From: Trileptium ribeirensis
Taxonomy: Eukaryota; Nematoda; Enoplea; Enoplida; Thoracostomopsidae
DNA length: 64,000 nucleotides
Reading direction: 5' to 3'
Assembly (NCBI GenBank): GCA_030248225.1
Contig: JASANE010009922.1
Coordinates: 1 to 64,000, forward strand
Made by a program: the position numbers and the translations under genes. This document shows positions 53,648-64,000 of the stretch, piece after piece. The notes under the pieces were generated by a model. The model did no database searches, was not told the DNA's origin, and worked only from the letters and a program-made list of their open reading frames with translations. Numbering within the stretch: position 1 is the first letter of the stretch; each line of letters starts with the position of its first letter.

Positions 53648-55828
53648 ATGGCTGATATTACATGTGTTGACATACTAGGCTATCTGAAAAACGGTCAGTA
53701 CCCCGTCAAAAAATGGAGCAAACTTGGACAGGCACAGATTAAGGACTTGAAGCGAAAACTTCGTTCCAAGGCCTCAAGGTTTCAGTATTGTGATGGTACG
53801 TATTTTTCGTTTATTTAATTGTATTTGATTTATGTTTCAGTAGTTTAAATTTTTTTCTACAGTCATTCATTCATAAATCATTCTAAGCCTCTGCCATTGA
53901 TGTTGCTGTTATTGTTGTGGTAGGTGGGCAGAACTCCAATTTTTGTGCCTATTGTCCCATAGAGAAATTGGCAGGAGCACTCAGTCATGAAAAATGCTTG
54001 TCACTCAGGGACGTCGCAAGGGGGGCTTTCTTTGCCTAACAAACGTCAAGATATTAACTAATGGGGTTTTCACGAAATCAATTATGTAATCAATTATTAT
54101 TGTTCTATATGTACTCAAAACGCAATATGATGTTCTAACTTTTTTACGGATTAACCTAGTTTTTTAAAAAATACAGAAAATTTAGGAAAATTGTTTTGCA
54201 AAACGAAGAATCAATTGAAAGAAGTGATTTTGGATGCCGCAATGCAGAACCAAATCATCAAGCAGTCTCATGATGATCGTGGGCACTTGGGTCGTGACCG
54301 CACTCGCTCTGTTATAACGGAATCCTATTTCTGGGACAACATGTATTCAGACGTCGATGCCTACGTGCGATCCTGTGTCAAATGCCAGAAGTCGAATCCA
54401 GCTGGGTTCGATAAATCTTCCGCTCAGTTGCACCCTATTCCCGCAACGTCACCATGGCATCACGTTGAAATCGATTTGGTTATGATGCCGAAAAGTATCA
54501 ATGGCAACTGTTATATTATGACTTTGATGGACGTTATGACAAAATGGGCTGAAGCCGTGCCGATTCCTGATAAGTCAGCATTGACAATATCTAATGAACT
54601 GTACAAGATTTTTTTGCGAATGGGATTTCCTGCCGTGGTTTCTTCTGACCAGGGAAGAGAGTTTGTCAACTCAATCTTAGATGGCCTGCTGAGTGTGAAC
54701 AATGTTGAAAGAAGAGTGTCGTCGGCGTACCACCCCAAATCTCAAGGCTTGGTGGAACGGTTCAACCAGACGCTCCAGCAAATGTTGCTGAAGATGGTGA
54801 AACACCCAGAGATGCGTGACTGGGATGTTTATCTCCCTGAAATGCTTTATTCGTACCACACGGTTCCGCAAAAGTCTACTAAGGAAAAACCTTTCGTCCT
54901 GATGTTTGGTCGAGAAGCAGTCTTCGTAAGTGAAAACATTAAGTGTGACAAAGGTTTAGTTGGTAGTGAAGACATAGTTGAGGACATGGTTTCCTCAGCA
55001 AAAAAGTTAAGGGATTTCCGTGAATCGAAATGGCAAACAGCTAAAAGCAACATCGAAGTAGCGCAAGCCAAAATGAAAATATACTATGATCGCAAACGGG
55101 CTCACGTCAAAGATTTCAAGATAGGGGAGCTGGTACTGAAGTTTAACGCTAAAAAGTCTCAACGGAAAGGGTCGAAGGCAGAATACAGTTGGTCTGGCCC
55201 GTACACCATTGCTGGAAATCAAGGCAAAGGAACATATACTCTGCAGAAAGATGGTACTACATTGAAAGGGAAGGTGAACGCCAGCCTTCTCAAACATTTT
55301 GTTGAAAGACCAAACACTAGCCAGTTGCTGTTCCAGCCACCTGTGGTGATGTGGCAAATCCATAGTCGTGACAAGCTAGCTATCTCTGGGTGTCCTCGAT
55401 TCCATGAAGAGACTGAAGTAAAAACACTGCAATCTCCACAAAACGTAGTCCGCATGGTGGGTGATGGGAACTGTTACTTCCGAGCCGTGTCATACGCAGT
55501 GATGGGCTCGCAAGATCATCATGAACAAGTGAGGAACAAGGTGGTCGAATTCATGCGGGCTAACACTGAAAAGTTAAAAAATTATTCTGGAGATGAGGAC
55601 TATCTCAATAACAGTGGAATGGAAACGGTGGATGTTTGGGGTACTGACGTTGAGATTTGTGCCACAGCGGCGCTTTTGAACACTGACATTCACGTATATT
55701 GCAAGACTGGCTATAACTACAACTGGCAAGCGTATCCAGCCAAAGTTATGGGGTCGCCCAGCACGTACAGTTGCTGCATTTATCTACAAAATTTGGTTAA
55801 TATTCATTATGATAACGTCGCCGGCTAA
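53648..55828 (+). CDS. Ginger transposase: integrase with C-terminal OTU protease (two exons)
   Basis: Exon 1 is 53648-53795 (ATG to GAT G) and exon 2 is 54186-55828. The 390-bp intron is GTACGT..TTTAG and joins as ..YCDG|KLFCK.. in frame, giving 596 aa. The open frame that starts at 54191 begins at a TTG and is not the true start. Numbered on the joined protein: a HHCC zinc finger (H78, H83, C113, C116); an RVE integrase core with D146, D204 and E240 (D-X57-D-X35-E; text IDLVMM, SSDQGREF, YHPKSQGLVERFNQ); a GPY/F module (SWSGPYTI, about residue 385); and an OTU cysteine-protease domain with D476, C479 (VGDGNCYFRAVSY) and His590 (IHYDNV) all present. The integrase would cut and join element ends. 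OTU domains remove ubiquitin and may protect the transposase; that role is inference. No stops or frameshifts. Confidence 0.93.
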
Positions 55829-55944
55829 TTTTCTATTTATTTCACTTATCCGTTTTACTGTTGCATTTGTTATTATTACTTATTCTTCGCGAGTGAACAA
55901 ATTCGAAATCCTAGAAACTGAATTTCAGAAGTCGAATTTTTTAG

Positions 55945-56151
55945 AGGGGGGAAATCTGACGCGCGGGGAAATCTGACGCGAAAGGTCCGAAAACGGAGCA
56001 ATCCGCGTCAGTTTTCCGGGGGGAAACCTCACGCTAGCGTCAGGTTTCCGGGGGAAATCTGACGCTAGCGTGAGGTTTCCGCAGGAAATCTGACGCTAGC
56101 GTCAATTTTCCGGGGGGAAAAATTTTAGGGGGGAAATCTGACGCTGCGACA
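55945..56151. repeat. Right Ginger terminal repeat, longer and multiply palindromic
   Basis: About 200 bp with at least eight GGGGGAAATCTGACGC- or ACGCTAGCGT-type units in both orientations. It is twice as long as the left end, so the TIRs are asymmetric, with the terminal 28 bp best conserved (26 of 28 by eye). Confidence 0.85.
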
Positions 56152-56155
56152 CCGG

Positions 56156-59100
56156 CTTTCAGCTTGGCAAATTATTTTTGTGCAAGTACTAGCATTGATA
56201 TTTTTGGTGGTTCGCTTTTCATCCCTGGGTTCCTCGCCTGGCCTGTAAAATATTGTGGGTCATTACTAAGTGGCCCATGTCGATTCCTGCCTCCCCCCAC
56301 CCCCCTCGAAAGACCCGACCGCCATCTTCTGGTGCCTCTAATCTTGACCAAGCATGAGTAGTATATATCAGAAGTTATTTTTCATAGGCAGCTTAGCTTG
56401 CCTTTAGCAGAGCACGTCTGTTGGACATATAGAACTAAAATATTTTTTCCTGAATATTTGATATACAATACTACAATAATCATATTACGACACTGTATGA
56501 CCTGTAAAATTCTTAAAAGAAGGCTATCGACCTGCAACATGAAATTATAAAAAGTCATGTAGGATTTGCGGTATTTTCTATCTAATGCATTTTTCTTGAC
56601 CTGTCCTGCAGTGAAATGAAAACTAAATACACGCTCTCAAAATAAAATAATAATGTTTTACTAGCGCTTATAATGAAATATCACAGACAGGAAGAAAATG
56701 AAATACATTTCACGGCTCAATTAAAAAAGTTATATAAATAATACTAGAGAAAATACCAACACTTCGTATATCGAGGTCCAAAATTCATTGAAGCAGCGGA
56801 TTTGCACCTATTTAGCATTTAGGCACATTACATATAAAATAATTGCTATGCCGTCTTCGATACTCTAAGCTTGAGCGGGGCCGCCGACGCCTAACCCCCG
56901 CACCTTTTTGTAACCATATGCATTGGCAAAATTCGGACAATACCCATAGAGCTACGTAATATTACTCGGTACTGATGCCTTAATATTTCAAGGAATCATC
57001 GTTGTGTGACTAATCTAGGCGTACGTAGACCATAATTCAGCATTATTAAAAACTGTGATCCCTTTTTAAACTTAGACAGATGACATATATACAGTATTAA
57101 ACGCAGTGTTTACTACATTACCTGTAAACTCGAGAACAGACAAAATTTTTTACCATTGAGTGCGATTATCATATACATGTAAAATTATTTGATTGTATCT
57201 CCTTTTTTGCAAGCATGGATTTGAATTAATTGTAAACAAAAAAATTTGCCAAGAGGCAATGAACTCAAAAAGAGGGGAGGGAGTCCAAAATTTTGATAGG
57301 GGGCACGAACCGGTTGCTATTGATTTGAACCAGGGGAACCCAAAAATGCCAGAACCCCCAATTTGGAGAGCCCAGTTATTTAACTCATCAAGAAAATTTT
57401 AAATACAGTTGGATTTATATATACGTGAAAGGTGTATTAAAATTTAGGCGGCTATAGTAGTCCATAATTATTGTTTGCCGTTATATAGTATGGAATATTT
57501 GTCTGAGCATCGTTACAAATAAAAGTGGTACAGTATGCGCCCGAAATTAAAGCCGCCCGTCGAAGGAACAGCTAGCTAGTGATACGACGCGAGCAACGAG
57601 CAATCATTACTGTACCTCAAGTAAAACCACTTTTAAAGCAAAAGAAACAGCATGACAACGACCAAAATAAAGCAAAAAAATTAAAACCAACTTGCATTAT
57701 GTAAATGTAAAGCGGAATTATTTTCATGAATCCTGAGACATAGTAAAATTTAAAATCTGGTCTGTTTGAAATGACTAGTCATCAATATTTTTTGTTCATC
57801 GCTCCAACAGATGACGATATTTAGAATTTACATCCAGTTTGCATTCCTGACATGGAAATTCTTGGACGAGGAATGGATCAAACCTAAAATTACGTTGTTG
57901 ACAATAAATCATCGTAACATGGACCCAAAACTCACTTATGTTGATAAGAATTCAACATTTGAATGTTTTGTGATGTGACATTTTACGTCATGTGTATCCA
58001 CGGCCCTAGCATTATGAGGACATCAAATTACCAACTAACATATGCCGAGCCATGTAGTACGGATAGGCTGCACCTATTAGACATTAGGATCATTTCAAGC
58101 TACGACAGTCGATATTGCTACGATGGTCGGGGGTGGGTAAAAGTGGATATTTTGGCCTGTAGCACAGAAACATGCATAGAACTGGCAAAAATGTTATTTA
58201 CGCTAGCAAGCCTCATTACTTAGATATTTTTAAACAACAAACATTTTTGGCCTCACCCCCGCGATAAGGGGCTGCACATCCACATAGGTCCCAAATTGAC
58301 AAAAACCGTAATGACTAAGTTTACGAACTGTTTTTTCCGTGTAGTGCCGTGGCACGTTGTTAGAAATTATGACCTTAATTCGTTCTGCAAGATTAGTCAG
58401 GTCTACACTACATTTTTAGTTACAGAATTTTAAAATCAACTCCAATCCTGGAGAGTGGGAGCTGCCGACATCGAATGAACACCAATTTTACCTCCCCGAT
58501 CAAATTTTTTTTGGTAACTACTCCTTACTTATACAAGGTACATAAACGTTATTCATAGATCATGCCTATCCCCTGGGTACCCTTGAAAAAATATTAACCC
58601 AGGGGCTTCTTTTTACTTACCCCGTCGCCAGAGTCAAAGGATCGATTTTAGCACATTTGATTACCCCCCGACCATTGCTAGTTTGGAGTATGGTGGAGTG
58701 AGCACAACTCCATTAATTTGTCTGTTATGGTTCTTTCCCATGAGGAAGAGAATGGAGAAATGACCTGAGCTCTATCTCACGGCCCTGTTGATATCAGGCT
58801 TTTATCCCCCACCCCCGACAACCACCAAAATTTCGGCCATGTGACGTTATTTCGATGAAATTTCGCGTTCATAATAAATAGATCATGATAATAGCTCTCG
58901 ACCACATATGCAATAAAATTTTTTGAAAAATTTCGAATCCCCCGACCACGTTACCAGGCATGTATAATGGCGATTGGTATTGGGTGCCATGTTGTACCCG
59001 CCACAGTGACAATGGTAGTACAAGATTGATTTTGAATAATTTAAGTTCGTACCATATTATAGGGTCACAAAGATAGTATTTTGGGGGCATGCCGGAGGCC

Positions 59101-59442
59101 ATTTTACGGTATCTTGCTGGGCAGCAGGGGGTGGTATTTGGAAAGCCATAGCATCAGAACGGTTAAAAATTTACTATAACGACCTCAAATTCGGAATCAT
59201 TGACGTTTTTTGGTCATAGAGTGTAAAAATGAAGATAATTGAAGCCAAAAAAGTCCTTAGTCATTTTTTCTGGGACAAAAGGACATCGTGGCGTGAATAA
59301 CCCATGATTATACCTAATTGATGTATATGTAGCAAACACTCTCAATGTCCGAAGCCTCAGCGTGGGTAGCCAGGGCCTCGCGCAGAGTGGTTACTGATAG
59401 CGTCGGCATGGGGTATCCTAGTGAGCATCTATGGCGAGTAAG
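56156..59442. other. Gene-free interval after the Ginger element
   Basis: A weak copy of the 16357/25012 repeat is at about 56846-56900 and a partial 'ctctccattcgctgaaa' element at 57225-57375. Frames at 57963-58223 and 58869-59102 have no domain. GC-rich C-runs occur at 58480-58830 (CCCCCGACC, CCCCCACCCCC). Confidence 0.4.
57225..57375. mobile_element. Right half of a 'ctctccattcgctgaaa' element
   Basis: TTGCCAAGAGGCAATGAACTC, GGGGGCACGAACCGGTTGC and the right end CCCCAATTTGGAGAGCCCAG match copies at 38898 and 40153. The left half is missing. Confidence 0.7.
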
Positions 59443-59588
59443 TACAGTAACCGCCAAAAATGACTGCTACTCGCTCGCGAGTCGCTCAAAATAAATTTGT
59501 TCTAAAAACAAAATTTATTAATTTAGTTTCAAAATCTCGAGCGAGACACGAGTGAGAAATGCTACGGTCATTTTTGGCACGTACTGTA
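59443..59588. mobile_element. 146-bp TA-flanked MITE (CAGTAcTCGCCAAAAATGAC family)
   Basis: TACAGTAACCGCCAAAAATG ACTG left; CGGTCATTTTTGGCACGTAC TGTA right; centre AAATAAATTTGTTCTAAAAA as in 25817-25957. Both TA borders are intact. Confidence 0.85.
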
Positions 59589-61800
59589 CATAGCCTTGCT
59601 TGGTTACGCATTTATTAGCTTCTTCTTAAAGTGATGTGTGGAATTTCCTAAACTTGAAGCCTATCATGATACTAACAAGATAGGATATTTCCTGTTAAGA
59701 AATTGCTGATGTTATATTTATTTGATATACTATTGCAGGTCAATACTTTTACCCGGCATTCATTGTCACTAAATAACGGAGTTATTTTCTTTTGGGTTAA
59801 GTTTGTTTTCTTACCCACCAGCATTATTATTCGTAAGTAAACCTAATGTGATCCCACCAATTATGCTATTTTGCATTGCCGCTGTTGAACAAATACTAGT
59901 GCCAGAAATTACACCCTGTACTCGAACAGAATTCTGACGATTATTAATTTGCAGAAAATCTTTTTCCTAATGTCCATCCAGTTTGCATGTGGATTATACA
60001 ATATTCGCGAACAAATTTAATGAGATAGTGACGTCGCAGTAAAATCGATCCTATGGTTAAGCGCTAGGTGTTCGCGAACATACCTCTTAATTCAAATTCG
60101 ACAAATTTTCGACTTAAAAATTTCGGTAATATTACTCGAATTTTCGTCAACGCAAAATGCCTTGATTTCAGGAGCTGCAGAGCGGTGTGTTAATGAACTG
60201 TTTCTCGCCCAATTTGATTTGGCCAAAAGGCTATCCGTAACAATTTATATACGAAAAATACAAAATATGATGGTTGGTTGGGTCATTTTTAATTTACTCG
60301 CGCATTACCATTAGGTTTACCATAAGTATAGCAGACATTAATTTTGAATAAATGCACGTTCCAACCCTGTAACTTCTGAACTCATAATGAAAATAATCGG
60401 TTATTGTGTTGTAGTAAAGGGTAGGCGTCACTATAGTCGCGGTCAAAAATAAAAGCAATAGAAAATGATCGAAATCGCAATGAATGGAAATTTTGTCTAA
60501 CCGAAATGGATCGAAATTTCGATTAAAAGAAAATAATCGAAATACAATTTTGAAATTTAACTAAGTGCGCCCAAATCGAAAACGAACGAAATTTCGTCAA
60601 AATCGATCGAAATTATACATAGATTCTAGTAGGCACTATACTGAATAAGGTGCAACATAAAATGCTAAAAACCAAAAATTTTATTTTTAGTAAAAATTAC
60701 GAAATAAATCATATAGCTAATGCTTACAATATTTACATTAATTATGTAATTTTTGAAGTTTTGTTGCAACTGTTGTAACTCAGCAACCGATAACGATATT
60801 TCGCTAAAAGATCTTTCTATTTGGTGCATTTAGATCTACATTGTCTTCAACTACCAATGGTATGCATATATGTTCGCCTGTTCGGGAGCAGCTGTCAGCA
60901 ATACCATACTTCGCGCTAATATCAGGATGTTCTTCCGATTATCCTGATATTGGAACACTGGAGATAGATATGTAAACCGATTTAGCTTAAACTTTAGATG
61001 TGGATTTGGCCTTAGCTGGCTCGCCTGTGGAAGTAGTATAGCGGAAATAAACGATCGTAGCAAGAGACAGCAGGGCACATTAGAATTTTAGTGTAAAATT
61101 GAAGCTAATTTTGTTTAGTCTTCTCGACTATAAGGCCAGCCCGATCTAATCGTAGTAATGTATAATTTAACAGGCCATCCGAACCGCAATGTCGAATGAT
61201 GTCAAAAAGAGTCACTCATGGGTTAAGGAGCTACATCATTTAAGTAAAATCCTAAGCGTTCTCTAACCTGTTAACCCAACAATATTAGCTGATTTTGCCA
61301 CCAATCGATTCAGCTAATTGAACGGTATAATATATAAAACTCGAAATACTTTGTCACGATCATCTAACGGTAACTCTTACCTCCTCGACCGAACAGAGTC
61401 CAAAATGAATTATGTTTCTTCGAAATTAACATTGTCGGTCTGGAGTTGTAGTATAATAGTCCAAAAGACTCATTTTGTTATTACAGAGTATAATTTGTTA
61501 AAAATCAATCCCATTTAGCTCATATGTGCAATGCATGCATGTACATTGCATATATAATCATTACGTTAGATACGTAATGCCGGGTGACAATATTAATGCT
61601 GCCAGTCAGTTTCGTTGCCGACAACATATTAAAGTCATTTTCCTTAACCAACATTAGTTACTGTAACGCAACCAACCCAACGGACTTTCAGCGCAGCATC
61701 TCGTTTTCAAATATATAACAAAAATAGAAATTAATCGAACGCACATCACTCATTTCTGATGAGCAATTAACTTTCTTTACTATTAAACATACAGAAACTA
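59589..61800. other. Gene-free, possibly introns of minus-strand genes
   Basis: It contains a cgaaatttcg-family MITE at about 60432-60640 and a fragment of the 160-bp repeat at about 60340-60400. A minus-strand stretch at 60850-60990 has splice-like borders but no recognisable domain. Confidence 0.4.
60432..60640. mobile_element. ~209-bp MITE (cgaaatttcg family), borders decayed
   Basis: TATAGTCGCGGTCAAAAATA AAAGCAATAG left, then AATGATCGAAAT, TCGAAATTTCGATTAAAAG and GAACGAAATTTCG. The right terminus is degraded. Confidence 0.55.
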
Positions 61801-61947
61801 TTACCAATAATTCACAGCCAAGTTTCGTCTTTCTGTAGCATCAGGGAAAGACTGAACTTCATGCCACCAAAACGCTGGCAAGTATAAAATGTCTCCGGCA
61901 TCAATCGTACAATTCAATGCGAACGCCCCACGAAACAGCGGAAACTT
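61801..61947 (-). CDS. JmjC/cupin_8-domain protein, one exon
   Basis: Minus-strand exon after the acceptor ATTAATGTAG. It encodes FRGAFALNCTIDAGDILYLP, AFWWHEVQSFPDA and ERRNLAVNYW. The block C.(I/L).(P/A)GD.L(Y/F)(I/L)P..WWH.V.S....(N/S)LAVN(Y/F)W is the C-terminal half of the jelly roll in JmjC/cupin_8 Fe(II)/2-oxoglutarate hydroxylases; the His of WWHEV would be the second iron-binding histidine. It may end at TAA (61801-61803) or splice at G|GTAATA four bases earlier, which would remove that stop. The first iron-binding HxD lies in an exon not seen. Which subfamily (JMJD7-, JMJD5- or TYW5-like) cannot be told. Confidence 0.72.
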   Translation of the reverse strand, partial: KFPLFRGAFALNCTIDAGDILYLPAFWWHEVQSFPDATERRNLAVNYW

Positions 61948-62346
61948 CTACATTAATAACTGTTTTAAGAATATTTCAGAAATAAAATTACTGAAACAAC
62001 AAATTGTTTGTACAGTTTAACCTTTCTTTACAGAGAGTGGCTAAGTAGGGACCACCTTAAAGCCTGCTAAACCCCGAAAATACAACCCGTTAAAGTTTGG
62101 TTTTTGATTTAACGGTTTTTCCTGTGCTACCGTATAACCGGTCTTTAATCATTATGCTAGCACCTCAGTCGGATATAATAATAAACCTTAAACAATAATT
62201 ATTACATAGCCTGTCGTTTAAGACAACCATATTCCAATGTTGGTTAACATTGGCTTATTATCCATATTTACCTCGAAATGTTCACCTATAGTTGGTCAAC
62301 TTTCAACAATAGAATTTCACCAGAAACATATTAAACGGAATAAACT
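61948..62346. other. No gene seen
   Basis: AT-rich; presumably intron upstream of the JmjC exon on the minus strand. Confidence 0.45.
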
Positions 62347-63430
62347 CAGTGTGTCAAATTTCTACATATGGGACTAAGATGATTTTTTCGATTTTTGGAT
62401 CACTGAATTTAGAGTAACCTCACCCCTATAGCTTCTTACGGGAACCTCGGGAAAATCAAACATTCTAATGGACTCAGCGGGTCAAATTACCGTATATGAG
62501 ACAGATTTTTCGACCCCTGTGGCTCATATAGAGAGTGGTACCCTCTCGATGGTTTCATGACCCCACACAGCTGCATACCGGGACCTCATGTCAAAAACAT
62601 TCCAATCGACTTAGTGTCAAATTACCTTTATGAGACTAACTTGAATTTTTCTATTTTTGACCACTGGTGTTCATATGGGAAGTGGTGCCCTCCCGACAGT
62701 ACCCTATCCGCTATAGCACCTTACCGAAATGTCGTAGACGAAAATTAATTAGACGAATCGCCTCAGTGTGTCAAATTAGCTTATATGAGACTCTGGGCTC
62801 TCCATTCGTTGAAGACTTTGGCAGGGAGCATGAACCAGCCCCACCCACTGGTTCCGAACCGGGGGCGCCCGATTTTGCCAGGGGGCGACAGTTAAAAATC
62901 GTGTCAGAAACACTGCCAAAATGTTTTTGATGAAGATAAAACGCGATTTTGAAGCAAATTTTTAAAAAAATTGCGAAATTGCTGGCTTCAGAACGTAATT
63001 TTAGTACAAATTTTATGTACTTTGGACCGATTGGAACCGGGTGGAGCCCAAAATTTTGCCATGGACATTAATCACGGGGCACTTGTCCTGAACCAGGGGG
63101 AACCGAAAAGTGCCCGGGCCCTCCATACCCTCCCAATTCGGAGAGCACAGATACTAGCATAATTTTTTTCGATTTTTGGACCCTCGGTATATATAGGGAG
63201 TGGTGCCCTCCCGAAGATACTCTGACACTCCATAGCTACTTACCGAAATCTCGTGGCGAAAATTAACCATTACAATCGGCTCAGCGGGTCGGGTCAAATT
63301 ACCATATATGACACTAACTTCGTTTTTAGATTTTTGGAGCCTTGAGGGTCATATTAAAGGGTACTTCGGAATGTAGCCTACGTCCCTATCTCCTGACCGG
63401 AACAGCAGAGGTCAAACCGAATCATTCCAA
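62347..63430. repeat. 130-155-bp tandem repeat, about five copies, interrupted
   Basis: Units begin near CTCAG.G.GTCAAATT at 62347, 62474, 62610, 62763 and about 63283. Each then has TATATGAGACTAA.TT, TTTTTCGATTTTTGGA, AGTGGTGCCCTC and TACCG.AA.(C)TCG. The fourth unit is split by the element at 62793-63150. Confidence 0.85.
62793..63150. mobile_element. 'ctctccattcgctgaaa' element inserted in a tandem array
   Basis: Ends CTGGGCTCTCCATTCG and CCAATTCGGAGAGCACAG. AGACT (left) and ATACT (right) flank it, a 5-bp duplication with one mismatch. The neighbouring array units show what the empty site looked like (ATGAGACTA), confirming the borders. Confidence 0.88.
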
Positions 63431-64000
63431 TATGTTCAGTAGGAATTTACACTTAGCCTAATCTATTTTGTACTAAATAATCCAAAGAAAGATACTAATT
63501 GTCAACTAATTTCCTTATATACCGCGAAAGTGTCGACATCGTAAGGTAGCAGCAGCAGAACACAATCGACATTAATTATAGATAAAATAGTAGTGGCTGT
63601 ACCATGACAGCAGAAATGAGAGGAGTGGAACAAACTATAAAATTTTTCAAATTTCCAACACATAGCGTAACAGGATCTTTAAAATCATTTCTTCAAAGCT
63701 TTCCAACACACTAAATATTGCAGAAGCAAATATTTTGAGGATAGAAATTATTTGAAACAAAAAAGTACGGACTAAAAACCGAACAGAAAAAAGGAAAACA
63801 TAAAAAACTATTTTTGTCCCAAAGATCTATTTATCCTTTATTTTTAAATAATTTTAAATAAAATGGGGGAAAGTATATTTTTGATTTTATTTCAAGCAAA
63901 AAAATATAGGAAATCCCATTCATGAAGGACTCAAAATTATATTATAATGAAGTAAAAATGGGAATATGACCATACATACACGCTTGCAGAAATACATTCG
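63431..64000. other. AT-rich, no gene seen
   Basis: No coding or repeat signal beyond A/T-rich runs, for instance near 63780-63900. Confidence 0.5.

Larger units (their letters stand above)
53494..56151 (+). mobile_element. Complete Ginger-type DNA transposon (integrase + OTU), 2,658 bp
   Basis: The element starts TGTTAGAGCGTGAGATTTCC and its inverted right end starts TGTCGCAGCGTCAGATTTCC. Both run into CCCCCC. CCGG flanks both sides (53490-53493 and 56152-56155), a perfect 4-bp target duplication. TGT..ACA ends, 4-bp duplications and a gypsy-like integrase are the known marks of the Ginger superfamily. The single gene inside appears intact, so this copy may be recent or still autonomous. 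Confidence 0.93.

Noticed and set aside
54191..55828. Reading the Ginger protein as starting at 54191
   Set aside because: That codon is TTG, and an upstream ATG exon (53648) joins it in frame through a GT..AG intron and completes the integrase N-terminus.
60850..60990. Minus-strand stretch with splice-like borders (CTATCTCCAG and GTAGTT)
   Set aside because: Two frames look protein-like but neither has a known domain; not enough to call an exon.

Overview
This is animal genomic DNA. Coding sequence is sparse and AT-rich background carries many introns with GT..AG borders, a few recognisable conserved animal exons, and a dense load of DNA transposons and MITE-like elements. The protein matches are metazoan (TRRAP, an SLC6 transporter, PRADC1, a JmjC/cupin_8 protein). 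The TRRAP exons are clearly homologous but quite diverged, which suggests a fast-evolving invertebrate lineage; I cannot name the species.

Host genes. (1) PRADC1-like gene, + strand: its last two exons at 9229-9396 and 11643-11766, joined in phase. (2) SLC6-family neurotransmitter/amino-acid transporter, - strand: exons for TM10, the TM10-TM11 loop plus TM11, and TM12, at 26161-26263, 24883-24983 and 21911-22084, with matching splice phases. (3) TRRAP-like gene, + strand: the C-terminal pseudokinase/FATC part at 33107-33203, 35710-35817, (37338-37435, uncertain), 39359-39475, 41109-41324, 43762-43906, 46851-47041, 48485-48566 and 51002-51111, ending in the family's diagnostic C-terminus. Upstream TRRAP exons were not found in the window, so the SLC6 exons either lie inside a very long TRRAP intron or something else interrupts the gene. 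(4) One exon of a JmjC/cupin_8 protein (- strand, 61801-61947). (5) An unidentified terminal exon (- strand, 53003-53155).

Mobile DNA. Two copies of a transposon family encode an N-terminal PWWP-like domain followed by a DUF7869-like region with conserved D-D-E spacing: an uninterrupted 879-aa ORF at 382-3021, and a copy with visible ends at 27797-32165 whose ORF is broken by a 2-bp loss in an internal coding minisatellite. A Ginger-type transposon (integrase plus OTU protease) at 53494-56151 has both termini, a 4-bp CCGG target duplication, one intron and an apparently intact gene. A TA-flanked 1.5-kb element at 23361-24857 carries a decayed BEN-domain gene and sits 25 bp from an SLC6 splice donor. 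There are at least two TA-flanked MITE families, one family with 5-bp duplications, a Harbinger-like MITE, a decayed mariner-type transposase and several dispersed repeats.

Tandem repeats. The most striking is an eight-copy, about 125-bp array (48496-49495) that duplicates a TRRAP exon with its splice donor. Others are 345-bp units (7480-8770), about 160-bp units (6460-7140), about 225-bp units (31092-31800), a 42-bp coding minisatellite (30336-30580), an about 31-bp minisatellite (14210-14545) and 130-155-bp units (62347-63430).
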